Origin: Microbacterium hydrocarbonoxydans | Lineage (GTDB): Bacteria; Actinomycetota; Actinomycetes; Actinomycetales; Microbacteriaceae | Assembly (NCBI RefSeq): GCF_000956475.1 | Contig: NZ_JYJB01000010.1 | Span: forward strand, 372,001-436,000 | Length of the DNA stretch: 64,000 nucleotides | Direction: 5' to 3' | In this document: piece by piece, positions 36,518-45,823 of the stretch | How positions within the stretch are numbered: the stretch's first letter is position 1 | Layout of the letters: each line of letters starts with the position of its first letter | Translations under genes and position numbers: made by a program | The notes under the pieces: generated by a model | Database searches by the model: none | Told to the model about the DNA's origin: nothing | What the model saw: the letters and a program-made list of their open reading frames with translations, nothing else

Positions 36518-37822
36518 TCATCGCAGGGCCGCGACGAGGTCTGCGACGAGCGTCTCCGCATCGTCGTCCGAGAGGTCGTGCACGGTCAAGCGCAGGTGCC
36601 TCGATGGCTCGGTGCGGTCGCCGAGGGCGAACTCGTCGCCGGTGCGCGCCAGCCATCCACGGCGCATCAGCCGCTCCGTGACGACGCGGGCGGGCAGGGG
36701 GAGCGGAATCCACAGGCTCAGACCGTCGGATGCCGGCGCGTCGATGCCGTGCGCGCGAAGTCGCGCCGAGAACGCCTCGTTGCGAGCGGCGTAGTGCGCG
36801 GCGGCGTCGGCGACGTCGGCGGCGACCTGCGGATCCGTCAACTGGGCCAGCGCGAGCCGCTGCAGCAGATGACTGACCCAGGTCGTCCCAGGGCTCAGCC
36901 GCATCGCGAGCCGGTTCGCGGTTTCGGGGTCGGTCGCGGCGATCGCCAGGCACATGTCGGGCCCGAGGAACTTCGACACCGAGCGCACGAGCGCGAACCG
37001 ACGATGCCCGGGGCCGATCAGCGATTCGTAGGGGCGCTGAGACAACAACGAGAAGTGGTCGTCCTCGATGATCAGCACGTACGGATGGTCCGCGAGGACG
37101 GCGCGAAGTTCGGCGGCACGCCGGGCGGTCAGGCTCGCCCCGGTCGGATTCTGCGCCCTCGGGGTGCAGATGACGGCCCGGACGCCGGCGTCGAGCGCCG
37201 CGCGGAGTCCCGCCACGGTCATGCCCTCGTCGTCGACCGCGACGGGGATCGCGCGATAGCCGCCCAGACGGACGGTATGGATGCTGGCGAGGAAGCAGGG
37301 GTCCTCCAGCGCGACCGCGTCATCGCGCATCAGCGCCTGTGCGAGCAGTCGCTCGACGGCATCGACCGCTCCGCTCGTGACCGTGATGCGGAAGTCTGCC
37401 TCGAGATCGGCCGCGATCCAGTCGCGCGCCCATGCGTCCAGCGCCTCGTCGATCACAGGTTCGCCGTAGAGGACGGGCCGGCCGGCGACCGTGGTGAGAG
37501 CTCTGGTCGGATCGGGGATGAGCCGGGGGTCGGGGTTTCCCGTGGCCACGTCGCGCAGAACCGTGTCGGCCGCGTAGCCCTCCTGGGCGACGGATTCGTG
37601 ACCGGCGACGACCGTGCCTGCACGGCCCCGTGAGACCACGAGGCCGGCCTGGGCGAGCTGGCGGTACGCGGCGACAGCGGTGTTTCGATTGATGCCCAGG
37701 GTGGCGGCGAGCTCCCGCACCGGAGGAAGCACGGTTCCGGGAGGCAGAGCCCCGCGATCGCGCAGGGCGCGCACGCTGTCGGCGATCTCCGCCGCGGTGG
37801 TGCCTGTGATGTCGTCGCTCAT
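36518..37822 (-). CDS. pdxR: MocR/PdxR-type PLP-dependent transcriptional regulator
   Basis: 434-residue fusion of an N-terminal GntR winged helix (about residues 8-75, PPVRELAATLGINRNTAVAA) and a C-terminal fold-type I aminotransferase domain. PLP-site features include the lysine in FALVRSVSKFLGPDMCLA (about 290), the earlier ICTPRAQNPTG and LIIEDDHFS. Such MocR proteins sense PLP instead of transaminating, and PdxR members activate pdxST. Its divergent position to pdxS (89 bp apart) and pdxY downstream strongly support the PdxR role. Confidence 0.88.
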   Translation of the reverse strand: MSDDITGTTAAEIADSVRALRDRGALPPGTVLPPVRELAATLGINRNTAVAAYRQLAQAGLVVSRGRAGTVVAGHESVAQEGYAADTVLRDVATGNPDPRLIPDPTRALTTVAGRPVLYGEPVIDEALDAWARDWIAADLEADFRITVTSGAVDAVERLLAQALMRDDAVALEDPCFLASIHTVRLGGYRAIPVAVDDEGMTVAGLRAALDAGVRAVICTPRAQNPTGASLTARRAAELRAVLADHPYVLIIEDDHFSLLSQRPYESLIGPGHRRFALVRSVSKFLGPDMCLAIAATDPETANRLAMRLSPGTTWVSHLLQRLALAQLTDPQVAADVADAAAHYAARNEAFSARLRAHGIDAPASDGLSLWIPLPLPARVVTERLMRRGWLARTGDEFALGDRTEPSRHLRLTVHDLSDDDAETLVADLVAALR

Positions 37823-37842
37823 GTGTCCTCATGTTGATTCTA

Positions 37843-37900
37843 GGTTGTTCCGGACGGTGCTACTGTTTGGCATAGATCAAACCCGACTTTGGTTGCACCG
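37843..37900. promoter_or_regulatory. candidate PdxR operator region between pdxR and pdxS
   Basis: Direct repeats GGTTGTTCCG (37843-37852) and GGTTGCACCG (37891-37900) lie 48 bp apart and flank an inverted repeat GTTTG-N8-CAAAC (37865-37882). MocR proteins are known to bind direct repeats near divergent promoters. No consensus for this genus is known to me. Confidence 0.4.
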
Positions 37901-37911
37901 AGGAGCTTCCC

Positions 37912-38805
37912 ATGACCGAACAGACCACCACCGGATCCTCGCGCGTCAAGCGCGGCCTCGCCGAGATGCTCAAGGGCGGCGTCATCATGGACGTCGTCAC
38001 CGCGGAGCAGGCGAAGATCGCCGAGGACGCAGGCGCCGTCGCCGTGATGGCCCTCGAGCGGGTCCCCGCCGACATCCGCGCCCAGGGTGGCGTCTCCCGG
38101 ATGAGCGATCCCGACATGATCGACAGCATCATCGACGCGGTCTCGATCCCGGTCATGGCGAAGGCCCGTATCGGCCACTTCGTCGAGGCGCAGGTGCTGC
38201 AGGAGCTCGGCGTCGACTACATCGACGAGTCCGAGGTGCTCTCGCCTGCCGACTACGTCAACCACATCGACAAGTACGACTTCACCGTGCCGTTCGTCTG
38301 CGGCGCCACCAACCTCGGCGAGGCCCTGCGTCGCATCAACGAGGGAGCAGCCATGATCCGGTCCAAGGGCGAGGCCGGAACCGGCGACGTATCCGAGGCG
38401 ATGAAGCACATCCGCAAGATCCGCGGCGAGATCGCGGCCCTCGCGGCGCTGCCCAAGGACGAGCTGTACGTCGCGGCGAAGGAGCTGCAGGCGCCCTACG
38501 AGCTGGTCGCCGAGATCGCCGAGACCGGCACGCTGCCGGTCGTCCTGTTCGTCGCCGGTGGCGTCGCGACCCCGGCGGATGCCGCCATGATGATGCAGCT
38601 CGGCGCGGACGGCGTGTTCGTCGGCTCCGGGATCTTCAAGTCCGGCAACCCCGCCGAGCGCGCCAAGGCGATCGTCAAGGCCACGACGTTCTACGACGAC
38701 CCCAAGGTCATCGCCGAGGTCTCGCGTGGCCTGGGCGAGGCCATGGTCGGCATCAACGTCTCCGACCTCCCGGCGCCGCACCGCCTCGCCGAGCGTGGCT
38801 GGTAA
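37912..38805 (+). CDS. pdxS: pyridoxal 5'-phosphate synthase subunit PdxS
   Basis: 297-residue synthase subunit of the DXP-independent PLP pathway, forming a 12-mer that makes PLP from ribose 5-phosphate, glyceraldehyde 3-phosphate and ammonia delivered by PdxT. Conserved parts include [14 protein letters not shown] text here as [38 protein letters not shown], the active-site lysine in [16 protein letters not shown] (read [11 protein letters not shown], about 85), and the second lysine in [15 protein letters not shown] (about 150). Length is normal. AGGAGC precedes the ATG at 37912. Its 3' end overlaps pdxT by 11 bases. Confidence 0.97.
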   Translation: MTEQTTTGSSRVKRGLAEMLKGGVIMDVVTAEQAKIAEDAGAVAVMALERVPADIRAQGGVSRMSDPDMIDSIIDAVSIPVMAKARIGHFVEAQVLQELGVDYIDESEVLSPADYVNHIDKYDFTVPFVCGATNLGEALRRINEGAAMIRSKGEAGTGDVSEAMKHIRKIRGEIAALAALPKDELYVAAKELQAPYELVAEIAETGTLPVVLFVAGGVATPADAAMMMQLGADGVFVGSGIFKSGNPAERAKAIVKATTFYDDPKVIAEVSRGLGEAMVGINVSDLPAPHRLAERGW

Positions 38806-39406
38806 CCCCGCAACGGTCGGCGTCCTCGCGCTGCAGGGCGACGTGCGCGAGCACGCCGCTCTGCTCGCGTCGCTCGGCGCCGAGGCCGTGCTGGTCCGCC
38901 GCCCTGCGGAGCTCGCCGAGGTCGACGGGCTCGTGATCCCCGGAGGCGAATCGAGCGTGATCGACAAGCTGTCCCGCATCTTCGGGATGCAGGAGCCGAT
39001 CCGCATCGCGATCGCCGACGGGATGCCGATGCTCGGCACCTGCGCGGGGCTCATCATGCTCGCCGACAACGTCACGGACGCGATCGAAGGCCAGGAGTCG
39101 TTCGGTGGTCTCGACGTGGTCGTGCGGCGGAACGCCTTCGGGCGCCAGGTCGAGTCCTTCGAGGCCGAGCTCGACGTCCCGGAACTCGATGGCGGGCCCG
39201 TGAGGGCCGCGTTCATCCGAGGGCCCGTCGTCGAGAGCGTGGGACCGGCTGCATCCACCCTCGCCTCACTGCCTGACGGCCGCGTGGTCGCGGTGGAACA
39301 GGGGAGTCTGCTGGGTCTGAGCTTCCACCCCGAGATCACCGGGGAGACCCGCTTCCACGAGCGGTTCCTCGCACGGGTAACCGCGCGCAAGAGCCGACTT
39401 CGTTAG
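38795..39406 (+). CDS. pdxT: pyridoxal 5'-phosphate synthase glutaminase subunit PdxT
   Basis: 203-residue class I glutaminase that supplies ammonia to PdxS. The nucleophile cysteine is in [12 protein letters not shown] (about residue 77), and the His-Glu pair of the triad is in [17 protein letters not shown] (about 172). [17 protein letters not shown] opens the protein and [10 protein letters not shown] follows at about 46. The start is the GTG at 38795, giving an 11-base overlap with pdxS. An upstream frame extension is out of family. yebC follows after about 50 bp. Confidence 0.96.
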   Translation: MAGNPATVGVLALQGDVREHAALLASLGAEAVLVRRPAELAEVDGLVIPGGESSVIDKLSRIFGMQEPIRIAIADGMPMLGTCAGLIMLADNVTDAIEGQESFGGLDVVVRRNAFGRQVESFEAELDVPELDGGPVRAAFIRGPVVESVGPAASTLASLPDGRVVAVEQGSLLGLSFHPEITGETRFHERFLARVTARKSRLR

Positions 39407-39459
39407 ACTGGACGATGCCCTGTGCCAGGCGCCGGGGCGGATTCGACGAGCGGAGAGTT

Positions 39460-40218
39460 ATGTCCGGGCATTCCAAGTGGGCCACGACCAAGCACAAGAA
39501 GGCGATCATCGACTCGCGTCGTGCGAAGTCGTGGGCCAAGCTCATCAAGAACATCGAGGTCGCGGCCAAGCTCGGCGGCGCTGACCTCCAGGGCAACCCG
39601 ACCCTGTTCGACGCTGTTCTCAAGGCGAAGAAGACCTCGGTCCCGAAGGACAACATCGACCGTGCGATCAAGCGCGGTGCAGGCATCGGCGGCGAAGCCG
39701 TCGAGTACACCTCGATCATGTACGAAGGCTACGGTCCCAACGGCGTCGCCCTCATGATCGAGTGTCTGACCGACAACAAGAACCGCGCCGCCGCCGAGGT
39801 GCGCACGGCTCTCAGCCGCAACGGCGGCACGCTGGCCGACCCCGGCAGCGTCGCGTACAACTTCAGCCGCAAGGGCGTCATCGTGGTCAAGTCCGAGGGC
39901 ACCACCGAGGACGACGTCATGATGGCAGCGCTCGAGGCGGGTGCGGAGGAGATCGAACCGCACGCCGAGGGCTTCGAGATCGTGACCGAGCCGACCGACA
40001 TGGTCGCGGTCCGCTCGGCCCTCGTCGACGCCGGCATCGAGTACGAGTCGGCCGACGTCGAGTTCGTGCCGAACCTCAAGGTCGAGATCGACGCCGACAC
40101 CGCGCGCAAGGTCTTCCGTCTCATCGACGCCCTCGAAGACAGCGAGGACGTGCAGAACGTCTTCAGCAACTTCGACCTGTCGGCCGAGGTCCAGGCGGAG
40201 CTCGAAGACGACGAGTGA
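39460..40218 (+). CDS. yebC: YebC/PmpR family protein
   Basis: 252-residue protein of the YebC/TACO1 family, starting [20 protein letters not shown]. Three domains are expected; signature text includes [19 protein letters not shown] (about 58), [20 protein letters not shown] (about 88) and [17 protein letters not shown]. Members have been described as transcriptional regulators (PmpR) and, more recently, as ribosome-associated factors easing stalls at polyproline. Its place before ruvC is the usual bacterial arrangement. The ATG at 39460 follows CGGAGAGTT. It shares direction with pdxST and ruvCAB. Confidence 0.95.
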   Translation: MSGHSKWATTKHKKAIIDSRRAKSWAKLIKNIEVAAKLGGADLQGNPTLFDAVLKAKKTSVPKDNIDRAIKRGAGIGGEAVEYTSIMYEGYGPNGVALMIECLTDNKNRAAAEVRTALSRNGGTLADPGSVAYNFSRKGVIVVKSEGTTEDDVMMAALEAGAEEIEPHAEGFEIVTEPTDMVAVRSALVDAGIEYESADVEFVPNLKVEIDADTARKVFRLIDALEDSEDVQNVFSNFDLSAEVQAELEDDE

Positions 40219-40271
40219 GTCGCGCCGCGTGGCAGCGCCAGGGCGCCGCTGACCGCGCATAGCCTGGGGGA

Positions 40272-40853
40272 GTGACCTCTTCGCTGCGCGTGCTCGGCAT
40301 CGACCCCGGCCTCACCCGCTGCGGCGTCGGCATCGTCGACGTCGATCGGGCGCGCCGAGGGACCCTCGTGCACGTGGGCGTCATCCGCACGCCGCCGGAT
40401 GCGCCCATCGGCGAGCGGCTCGCGGCGGTCGCCGCGGGGATCCGCGAGGTCATCGAGATCCACACGCCGGATGCGGTCGCGGTCGAGCGCGTCTTCGCCC
40501 AGCAGAACAGCCATACGGTGATGGGCACGGCGCAGGCCAGTGGCGTCGCTCTGCTGCTCGCCGCAGAGGCCGGCCTGCCGGCCGCGACGCACACGCCGAG
40601 CGAGGTGAAGGCGGCGGTCACCGGCTACGGAGCCGCGGACAAGAAGCAGGTGCAGGCGATGATCGCCCGGATCCTGCGCCTTGATGCCCCACCGCAGCCC
40701 GCCGACGCCGCGGATGCCCTCGCGATCGCGCTGTGCCATGCCTGGCGGCGCGGCGCGGCCGGCGCTCCTGGGCACGACGTGCTCACGCCCGCCCAGAAGG
40801 CCTGGGCCGACGCCGAGCGTGTCGCTCGAACGTATGTACGATCGCGCGCCTAA
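40272..40853 (+). CDS. ruvC: crossover junction endodeoxyribonuclease RuvC
   Basis: 193-residue Holliday-junction resolvase of the RNase H fold. Catalytic acidic residues are in LRVLGIDPGLTRCGVG (first Asp, about residue 10), DAVAVERVFAQQNSHT (Glu, about 71) and PADAADALAIALCHAW (Asp pair, about 145). It cuts junctions brought by RuvAB. The GTG at 40272 is preceded by GGGGGA. A LexA-like box lies inside its last codons. ruvA begins 9 bp after the stop. Confidence 0.95.
   Translation: MTSSLRVLGIDPGLTRCGVGIVDVDRARRGTLVHVGVIRTPPDAPIGERLAAVAAGIREVIEIHTPDAVAVERVFAQQNSHTVMGTAQASGVALLLAAEAGLPAATHTPSEVKAAVTGYGAADKKQVQAMIARILRLDAPPQPADAADALAIALCHAWRRGAAGAPGHDVLTPAQKAWADAERVARTYVRSRA
40826..40841. promoter_or_regulatory. 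candidate LexA (SOS) box ahead of ruvAB, inside ruvC
   Basis: TCGAAC-GTAT-GTACGA (40826-40841) matches the actinobacterial SOS box TCGAAC-N4-GTTCGA at 11 of 12 fixed positions. It is 22 bp before the ruvA ATG, with a possible -10 TAAGCT at 40851-40856. Placement fits an internal, damage-inducible ruvAB promoter. Confidence 0.6.
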
Positions 40854-40862
40854 GCTGGAGCC

Positions 40863-41468
40863 ATGATCTCCTCCCTGCACGGCACCGTGCTGCACACGAC
40901 GTCCGATCAGGTCGTCATCGAGGTCGGCGGAGTCGGCTTCTCGGTCGCCGTTCCTGCAGACGTCGCGCACACCGCATCGATCGGCGAGCGGATGCTGCTG
41001 CACACCAGCCTCATCGTGCGCGAGGACGCGCTGTCGCTGTACGGCTTCGCCGACCGCGACGAGCTGGAGATCTTCGGTCTTCTGATCAGTGTCACGGGGG
41101 TCGGTCCGAAGTCCGCTCTCGGCGTGCTCTCTCACCTCACGGTCGATCAGATCGCCGAGGCCGTCACTGCCGAAGACGATGCGCCCTTCCGTCGGGTCTC
41201 CGGCATCGGCCCGAAGACCGCCAAGCTCATCGTGCTGCAGCTCGCAGGCAAGGTGCGGGCAGCGGCGCCGACGACGAAGACCGCCGCCGCGAGCGGCGGC
41301 GACGTCATCGATCAGGTCGCTACCGCACTGGTCGGGCTCGGCTGGTCCGAGAAGGTCGCCGTCGAGGCGGCCGCGCAGACGGCATCCGATGCGTCCGACG
41401 CCGAGCGCGCCTCCGTGTCCTCGCTGCTGCGCCGAGCGCTTGCGGCATTGGGGCCGGCACGTGTCTGA
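40863..41468 (+). CDS. ruvA: Holliday junction branch migration protein RuvA
   Basis: 201-residue DNA-binding subunit of the RuvAB motor. The N-terminal OB domain begins [20 protein letters not shown]; two helix-hairpin-helix motifs follow: [18 protein letters not shown] (about 76) and [19 protein letters not shown] (about 110). The C-terminal RuvB-binding domain is at 150-201. Length is normal. A LexA-like box lies 22 bp upstream. Its end overlaps the ruvB GTG by 8 bases (GTGTCTGA), indicating coupled translation. Confidence 0.96.
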   Translation: MISSLHGTVLHTTSDQVVIEVGGVGFSVAVPADVAHTASIGERMLLHTSLIVREDALSLYGFADRDELEIFGLLISVTGVGPKSALGVLSHLTVDQIAEAVTAEDDAPFRRVSGIGPKTAKLIVLQLAGKVRAAAPTTKTAAASGGDVIDQVATALVGLGWSEKVAVEAAAQTASDASDAERASVSSLLRRALAALGPARV

Positions 41469-42486
41469 CGCTCGCGACGCCATGGAGCCGATCGACGAGG
41501 CGGAGCTCGCGATCGAGGGCGCGCTGCGGCCGAGCAGCCTCGATGAGTTCGTCGGCCAGGCGAAGGTGCGTGGTCAGCTGCAGCTGCTTCTCGAGGCCGC
41601 TGCGATCCAGGGGCGCTCTGCCGATCACATCCTGCTGGCCGGTCCTCCCGGTCTCGGCAAGACCACACTCGCCATGATCGTGGCGCATGAGAGCGGCCGG
41701 CCGCTGCGCATGTCGAGCGGCCCGGCCATCCAGCACGCGGGTGACCTGGCAGCCCTGCTGTCGAGCCTCACGCCCGGCGAGGTGCTCTTCATCGACGAGA
41801 TCCACCGCATGGCGCGCTCCGCCGAGGAGATGCTGTATCTCGCGATGGAGGACTTCCGCATCGACATCATGGTCGGCAAGGGAGCGGGGGCCACGAGCAT
41901 CCCGCTGGAGCTCGCGCCGTTCACCCTGGTCGGTGCGACGACCCGATCAGGGCTCCTGCCGAACCCGCTGCGCGACCGCTTCGGCTTCACCGGGCATCTC
42001 GAGTTCTACGACGAGGGCGAGCTCGAACAGGTCATCGCGCGATCGGCGCTCGTTCTCGGAGTCGACCTGCCCTCGGATTCCCTCGCCGAGATCGCGCGGC
42101 GATCGCGCGGCACACCCCGCATCGCGAACAGGCTGCTGCGCCGGGTGCGCGACTATGCGCTCGTGCACGGCGGGGGAGCAGCGTCGCTCTCCGGCGTCCG
42201 CGCGGCTCTCGAGCTCTACGACGTCGACCCGATCGGTCTCGATCGTCTGGATCGGGCGGTGCTCGAAGCGCTTGTCCGTCGGTTCCGCGGCGGTCCTGTG
42301 GGCCTCAGCACACTCGCCGTCGCGGTCGGTGAAGAGGCCGAGACGGTCGAGAGCGTGGTCGAGCCCTATCTCGTGAGAATCGGCTTCCTCGGCCGGACGC
42401 CTCGCGGGCGGGTTGCGATGCCCGAGGCGTTCGCGCACCTGGGCCTCGCGCACCACGCCGAGGCCGGACTCTTCGATAACCTATAA
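41461..42486 (+). CDS. ruvB: Holliday junction branch migration ATPase RuvB
   Basis: 341-residue AAA+ motor driving branch migration. It has [19 protein letters not shown] near residue 20, Walker [17 protein letters not shown] (about 60), Walker [12 protein letters not shown] (about 110), sensor-1 [20 protein letters not shown] with the arginine finger (about 160), and a C-terminal winged helix ([17 protein letters not shown]). The GTG at 41461 is used ([10 protein letters not shown]); a downstream ATG at 41482 is an alternative. The overlap with ruvA supports the GTG. Confidence 0.96.
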   Translation: MSDARDAMEPIDEAELAIEGALRPSSLDEFVGQAKVRGQLQLLLEAAAIQGRSADHILLAGPPGLGKTTLAMIVAHESGRPLRMSSGPAIQHAGDLAALLSSLTPGEVLFIDEIHRMARSAEEMLYLAMEDFRIDIMVGKGAGATSIPLELAPFTLVGATTRSGLLPNPLRDRFGFTGHLEFYDEGELEQVIARSALVLGVDLPSDSLAEIARRSRGTPRIANRLLRRVRDYALVHGGGAASLSGVRAALELYDVDPIGLDRLDRAVLEALVRRFRGGPVGLSTLAVAVGEEAETVESVVEPYLVRIGFLGRTPRGRVAMPEAFAHLGLAHHAEAGLFDNL

Positions 42487-42560
42487 TCGCTGGAGACTTC
42501 CGTCTCATCCCCCGAAGTGCAGGCCGCTGTTGGCGTGTGCGCGAATGAAAGGCATCCGTT

Positions 42561-42959
42561 TTGGATCCCACACTCCTCATGCTCCCGGTCCTCGGCGTCC
42601 TGATCGTCTTCATGTTCGTGAACAGCCGCAAGCGGCAGAAGCAGATGAAGGCGGAGCAGGAGGAGAAGGCGACCAAGACGGTCCCCGGCGCCAAGGTGCT
42701 GCTGCAGGGCGGGCTCTACGGAACCATCGTGGCCTACGACCCCGAGAACCTGGATGAGCCGGCGCTCGTCGAGATCGCCCCCGGAACCGTCATCGAGGTG
42801 CACAGCCAGGCGATCCTTCGGGTCGTCGAGCCGACGGTCGCAGAAGAGACGGATGCGGCGGACGAGACGGATGCCGCCGACGCCGTCGTCCAGGCGCCTT
42901 CCATCGAGACCGCAGAAGAGACGCGTGCGCGTCTCGAGCGCGACGCGGACGACAAGTAA
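42561..42959 (+). CDS. yajC: preprotein translocase subunit YajC
   Basis: 132-residue membrane protein of the SecDF-YajC complex. One N-terminal membrane helix (LLMLPVLGVLIVFMFVNSRK, residues about 5-24) is followed by a basic KRQKQMKAEQEEKATKT segment and the conserved GAKVLLQGGLYGTIVAYD. The C-terminal tail is acidic and poorly conserved. The start is a TTG at 42561 with GAAAGG upstream, an uncommon start that the family alignment supports. It precedes secD and secF and should be co-expressed with them. Confidence 0.9.
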   Translation: MDPTLLMLPVLGVLIVFMFVNSRKRQKQMKAEQEEKATKTVPGAKVLLQGGLYGTIVAYDPENLDEPALVEIAPGTVIEVHSQAILRVVEPTVAEETDAADETDAADAVVQAPSIETAEETRARLERDADDK

Positions 42960-43016
42960 TCTTCTTCAGGATCTGCGCGCCGCAGCGGCGCGCCGGCATG
43001 TCAGAAAGCTGAGCAC

Positions 43017-44765
43017 GTGGCTTCTTCCTCACCGGTCCGTCACGCCTGGAGGGTCCTTCTCGGGCTGCTCCTGGTGACAGGCGTCCTCTTCGGCATCAAC
43101 GCGCTCGGCGTGTACGTGTTCCAGAAGAGCTCTTGGACCCCAGAACTCGCCCTCGACCTCCAGGGCGGAACGCAGATCGTCCTGCAGGCGCAGACCGAAG
43201 ACGGCGCCGCTCCCTCGCAGGAGCAGATGGACCAGGCTGCGGCGATCATCCGCCAGCGCGTGGATGCGTCCGGTGTCAGCGAAGCCGACATCACCACCGA
43301 GGGCGGACAGAACATCGTCGTCCAGATCCCCGGTGTCGCCGATGAGGCAACCCGCAACCGGATCAAGTCGAGCGCGCAGCTGGAGTTCCGCGCGGTCCTC
43401 GATACAACGGCTGCGGCGACAGAATTCACAGGTGAGGACGGCAAGACGACGCCGTACCCCACGCCGGACGACTCGATGAATGCGACCCCGAGTCCCGAAC
43501 CGACCGACGCAAGCGACCCGTCTTGGATCACCGAGAGGCTACGCGCCGAGTTCCTCGCGTACGACTGCGCGAACCCGCAGAGCGACCCGGCTCGGGCCCC
43601 CAAGGACCAGCCGCTCATCGCGTGCGACCCGAGCGGCACCGCCAAGTACCTGCTCGGTCCGGCAGAGCTCGACGGCACCGCGATCACCGACGCGACGTCG
43701 GGCCGCGACCCGAAGTCGGGGGCATGGCTCGTGCAGCTCACGATGACCGCCGACGGGGCCGATGCCTTCGGCAAGGTCAGCACCCGGCTCTACCAGAACA
43801 AGCTCGCAAGCCTCTCGCCGCGCGACCAGTTCGCGTTCGTGCTCGACGGCAGCGTCATCAGCGCACCGCAGATGAACGGGCAGATCCTCGACGGCCGTCC
43901 GAGCATCTCGGGCAGCTTCACGCAGGAGTCCTCGAAGACGCTGGCCGACCAGCTCAAGTTCGGCGCGCTGCCGCTGAGCTTCGAGGTGCAGAGCTCAGGC
44001 ACCGTCTCGGCAACCCTCGGCACCCAGCAGCTTCAGATCGGCCTCATAGCAGGTCTCATCGGTCTCGCGCTCGTCGCGATCTACTCGCTGATCGTCTACC
44101 GAGCGCTCGGAGCCGTCATCGTCGCCTCGATCGCGGTGATGGGCGTCCTGACGTACATCATCATCTGCATCCTCGCGTGGCGCATGGGCTTCCGCCTGTC
44201 GCTCGCCGGAGTGGCGGGTCTGATCGTGTCCATCGGATTCGTCGCCGACTCGTTCATCGTGTACTTCGAGCGAATCCGCGACGAGCTCCGCGACGGCAAG
44301 TCGATCACCGCCGCGGTGGAAGATGGCTGGGGCCGTGCGAAGCGCACGATCTACATCTCCAAGTCCATCAACATCCTCGCGGCCGTCGTGCTGTACATCC
44401 TGGCCGACGCCACGGTGAAGGGCTTCGCGTTCACGCTCGGCCTCACGACGATCATCGATGTGTTCATCTTCGTGATCTTCACGCACCCGGTCATGCAGCT
44501 GCTCGTGCGCACGCGGTTCTTCGGCAACGGCCACCCGCTGTCGGGGCTCGACCCCGAATCGCTCGGCGCGGTGTACCGCAGCCGGTCGCAGTACCGCGAA
44601 GTGGTCACCGCGGCCAGCGGACGTGGAGCCAAGAACGTCCGCTCCCGCGCCGAGGCCGACCGCCGCCAGACCATCGCCGAGCGCAAGCGCGCCGAAGCCC
44701 TGGCCACAGCGGGCACCACCACCGACGAGAGTCCGCGCAGCAAGGCAGAGGAGGGGGAGAACTGA
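43017..44765 (+). CDS. secD: protein translocase subunit SecD
   Basis: 582-residue RND-type membrane protein that uses the proton-motive force to complete Sec-dependent export. One helix at about residues 11-32, then a large extracytoplasmic domain with ALDLQGGTQIVLQAQT (about 43), an actinobacterial-type insert rich in Thr, Pro and Ser (about 135-165), and FAFVLDGSVISAPQMNG. Five more helices lie between about 335 and 510, including GLIVSIGFVADSFIVYFERI. The tail is basic and Ala-rich. Start GTG at 43017. The stop overlaps the secF ATG by one base (TGATG). Confidence 0.95.
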   Translation: MASSSPVRHAWRVLLGLLLVTGVLFGINALGVYVFQKSSWTPELALDLQGGTQIVLQAQTEDGAAPSQEQMDQAAAIIRQRVDASGVSEADITTEGGQNIVVQIPGVADEATRNRIKSSAQLEFRAVLDTTAAATEFTGEDGKTTPYPTPDDSMNATPSPEPTDASDPSWITERLRAEFLAYDCANPQSDPARAPKDQPLIACDPSGTAKYLLGPAELDGTAITDATSGRDPKSGAWLVQLTMTADGADAFGKVSTRLYQNKLASLSPRDQFAFVLDGSVISAPQMNGQILDGRPSISGSFTQESSKTLADQLKFGALPLSFEVQSSGTVSATLGTQQLQIGLIAGLIGLALVAIYSLIVYRALGAVIVASIAVMGVLTYIIICILAWRMGFRLSLAGVAGLIVSIGFVADSFIVYFERIRDELRDGKSITAAVEDGWGRAKRTIYISKSINILAAVVLYILADATVKGFAFTLGLTTIIDVFIFVIFTHPVMQLLVRTRFFGNGHPLSGLDPESLGAVYRSRSQYREVVTAASGRGAKNVRSRAEADRRQTIAERKRAEALATAGTTTDESPRSKAEEGEN

Positions 44766-45754
44766 TGGCCTCCATGAACGAATTCGGTAACAACCTCTAT
44801 TCGGGCAAGACCTCCTTCCCGTTCGTCGGCAGGCGCCGGCTCTGGTTCATCATCGCAATCGCCCTCGTGGTGGGTTCGGTGCTCGTCCCGGTGTTCCGCC
44901 CGGTGCAGTTCTCGATCGAGTTCACCGGCGGCTCGCAGTTCACGGTCACCGCCCCCAAGAGCACCGATCAGTCCAAGGCCACGGACGCCGTGCACTCGGT
45001 CGTCTCGGGTGCCGCGACCAAGGTCGTGACGGTGAACGAGAAGGACATCCGCGTTCAGACCGACCAGATGAGCGACGACGAGACCCAGAAGGTCTCGGAC
45101 GCTCTGGCCGAGGCCTACGGCGTCGACCCCGACAGCGTCACCTCCTCGTTCATCGGCCCGGCCTGGGGCGAGAACGTCACCAAGCAGTCGCTGTGGGGCC
45201 TCGCGATCTTCCTCGCCCTGACGTTCCTGATCCTGGCGCTGTACTTCCGCACGTGGAAGATGTCGGCTGCAGCGATCATCGGCCTGCTCGACGTGCTGGT
45301 CATCACGATCGGGGTCTACGCCCTCGCGGGCTTCGAGATCTCTCCGGCTGCCGTCATCGGCTTCCTGACGATCCTCGCGTACTCGCTGTACGACACCACG
45401 GTGGTGTTCGACAAGATCCGCGAGAACACCACGGAAGACGGTGACAAGTCCGGGCGCACCTTCGGCGAGGCCGTGAACCTCGCGGTGAACCAGACGCTGG
45501 TCCGCTCGATCAACACGTCGATCGTGGCAGCTCTCCCGGTGGGCGCGATCCTGTTCATCGGCGCCTTCTGGCTGGGCGCCGAGACGCTCACCGACATCTC
45601 GCTGTCGATCTTCGTCGGCATCCTGGTCGCCACGTACTCGACGCTCTTCGTCGCGGCTCCGCTGTACTCGTTGTTCCGCGAGAACGAGCCCAAGATCAAG
45701 GCGCGCGACGCCAAGATCCTCGAAGCTCGCAACAAGGCGACCGTAGAGGCGTGA
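44765..45754 (+). CDS. secF: protein translocase subunit SecF
   Basis: 329-residue partner of SecD with six membrane helices. It begins MASMNEFGNNLYSGKTSFPF, has helix 1 at about 30-50, IEFTGGSQFTVTAPKS in the first extracytoplasmic part, and five helices from about 140 including AAAIIGLLDVLVITIGVYAL and FLTILAYSLYDTTVVFDKIR, the family's signature. The ATG at 44765 shares its A with the secD TGA, so translation is coupled. A strong hairpin begins six bases past the stop. Confidence 0.95.
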   Translation: MASMNEFGNNLYSGKTSFPFVGRRRLWFIIAIALVVGSVLVPVFRPVQFSIEFTGGSQFTVTAPKSTDQSKATDAVHSVVSGAATKVVTVNEKDIRVQTDQMSDDETQKVSDALAEAYGVDPDSVTSSFIGPAWGENVTKQSLWGLAIFLALTFLILALYFRTWKMSAAAIIGLLDVLVITIGVYALAGFEISPAAVIGFLTILAYSLYDTTVVFDKIRENTTEDGDKSGRTFGEAVNLAVNQTLVRSINTSIVAALPVGAILFIGAFWLGAETLTDISLSIFVGILVATYSTLFVAAPLYSLFRENEPKIKARDAKILEARNKATVEA

Positions 45755-45760
45755 CCGTCC

Positions 45761-45791
45761 GCGTCCTGCGGGGCCGAGCCCCGCAGGACGC
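45761..45791 (+). terminator. terminator hairpin after secF
   Basis: GCGTCCTGCGGGGC (45761-45774) pairs perfectly over 14 bp with GCCCCGCAGGACGC (45778-45791) around a CGA loop. No T tract follows. It separates secDF from relA. Confidence 0.75.
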
Positions 45792-45823
45792 GCGTAAGAT
45801 GTAGAAGTTCGGGAGGTACGCGG

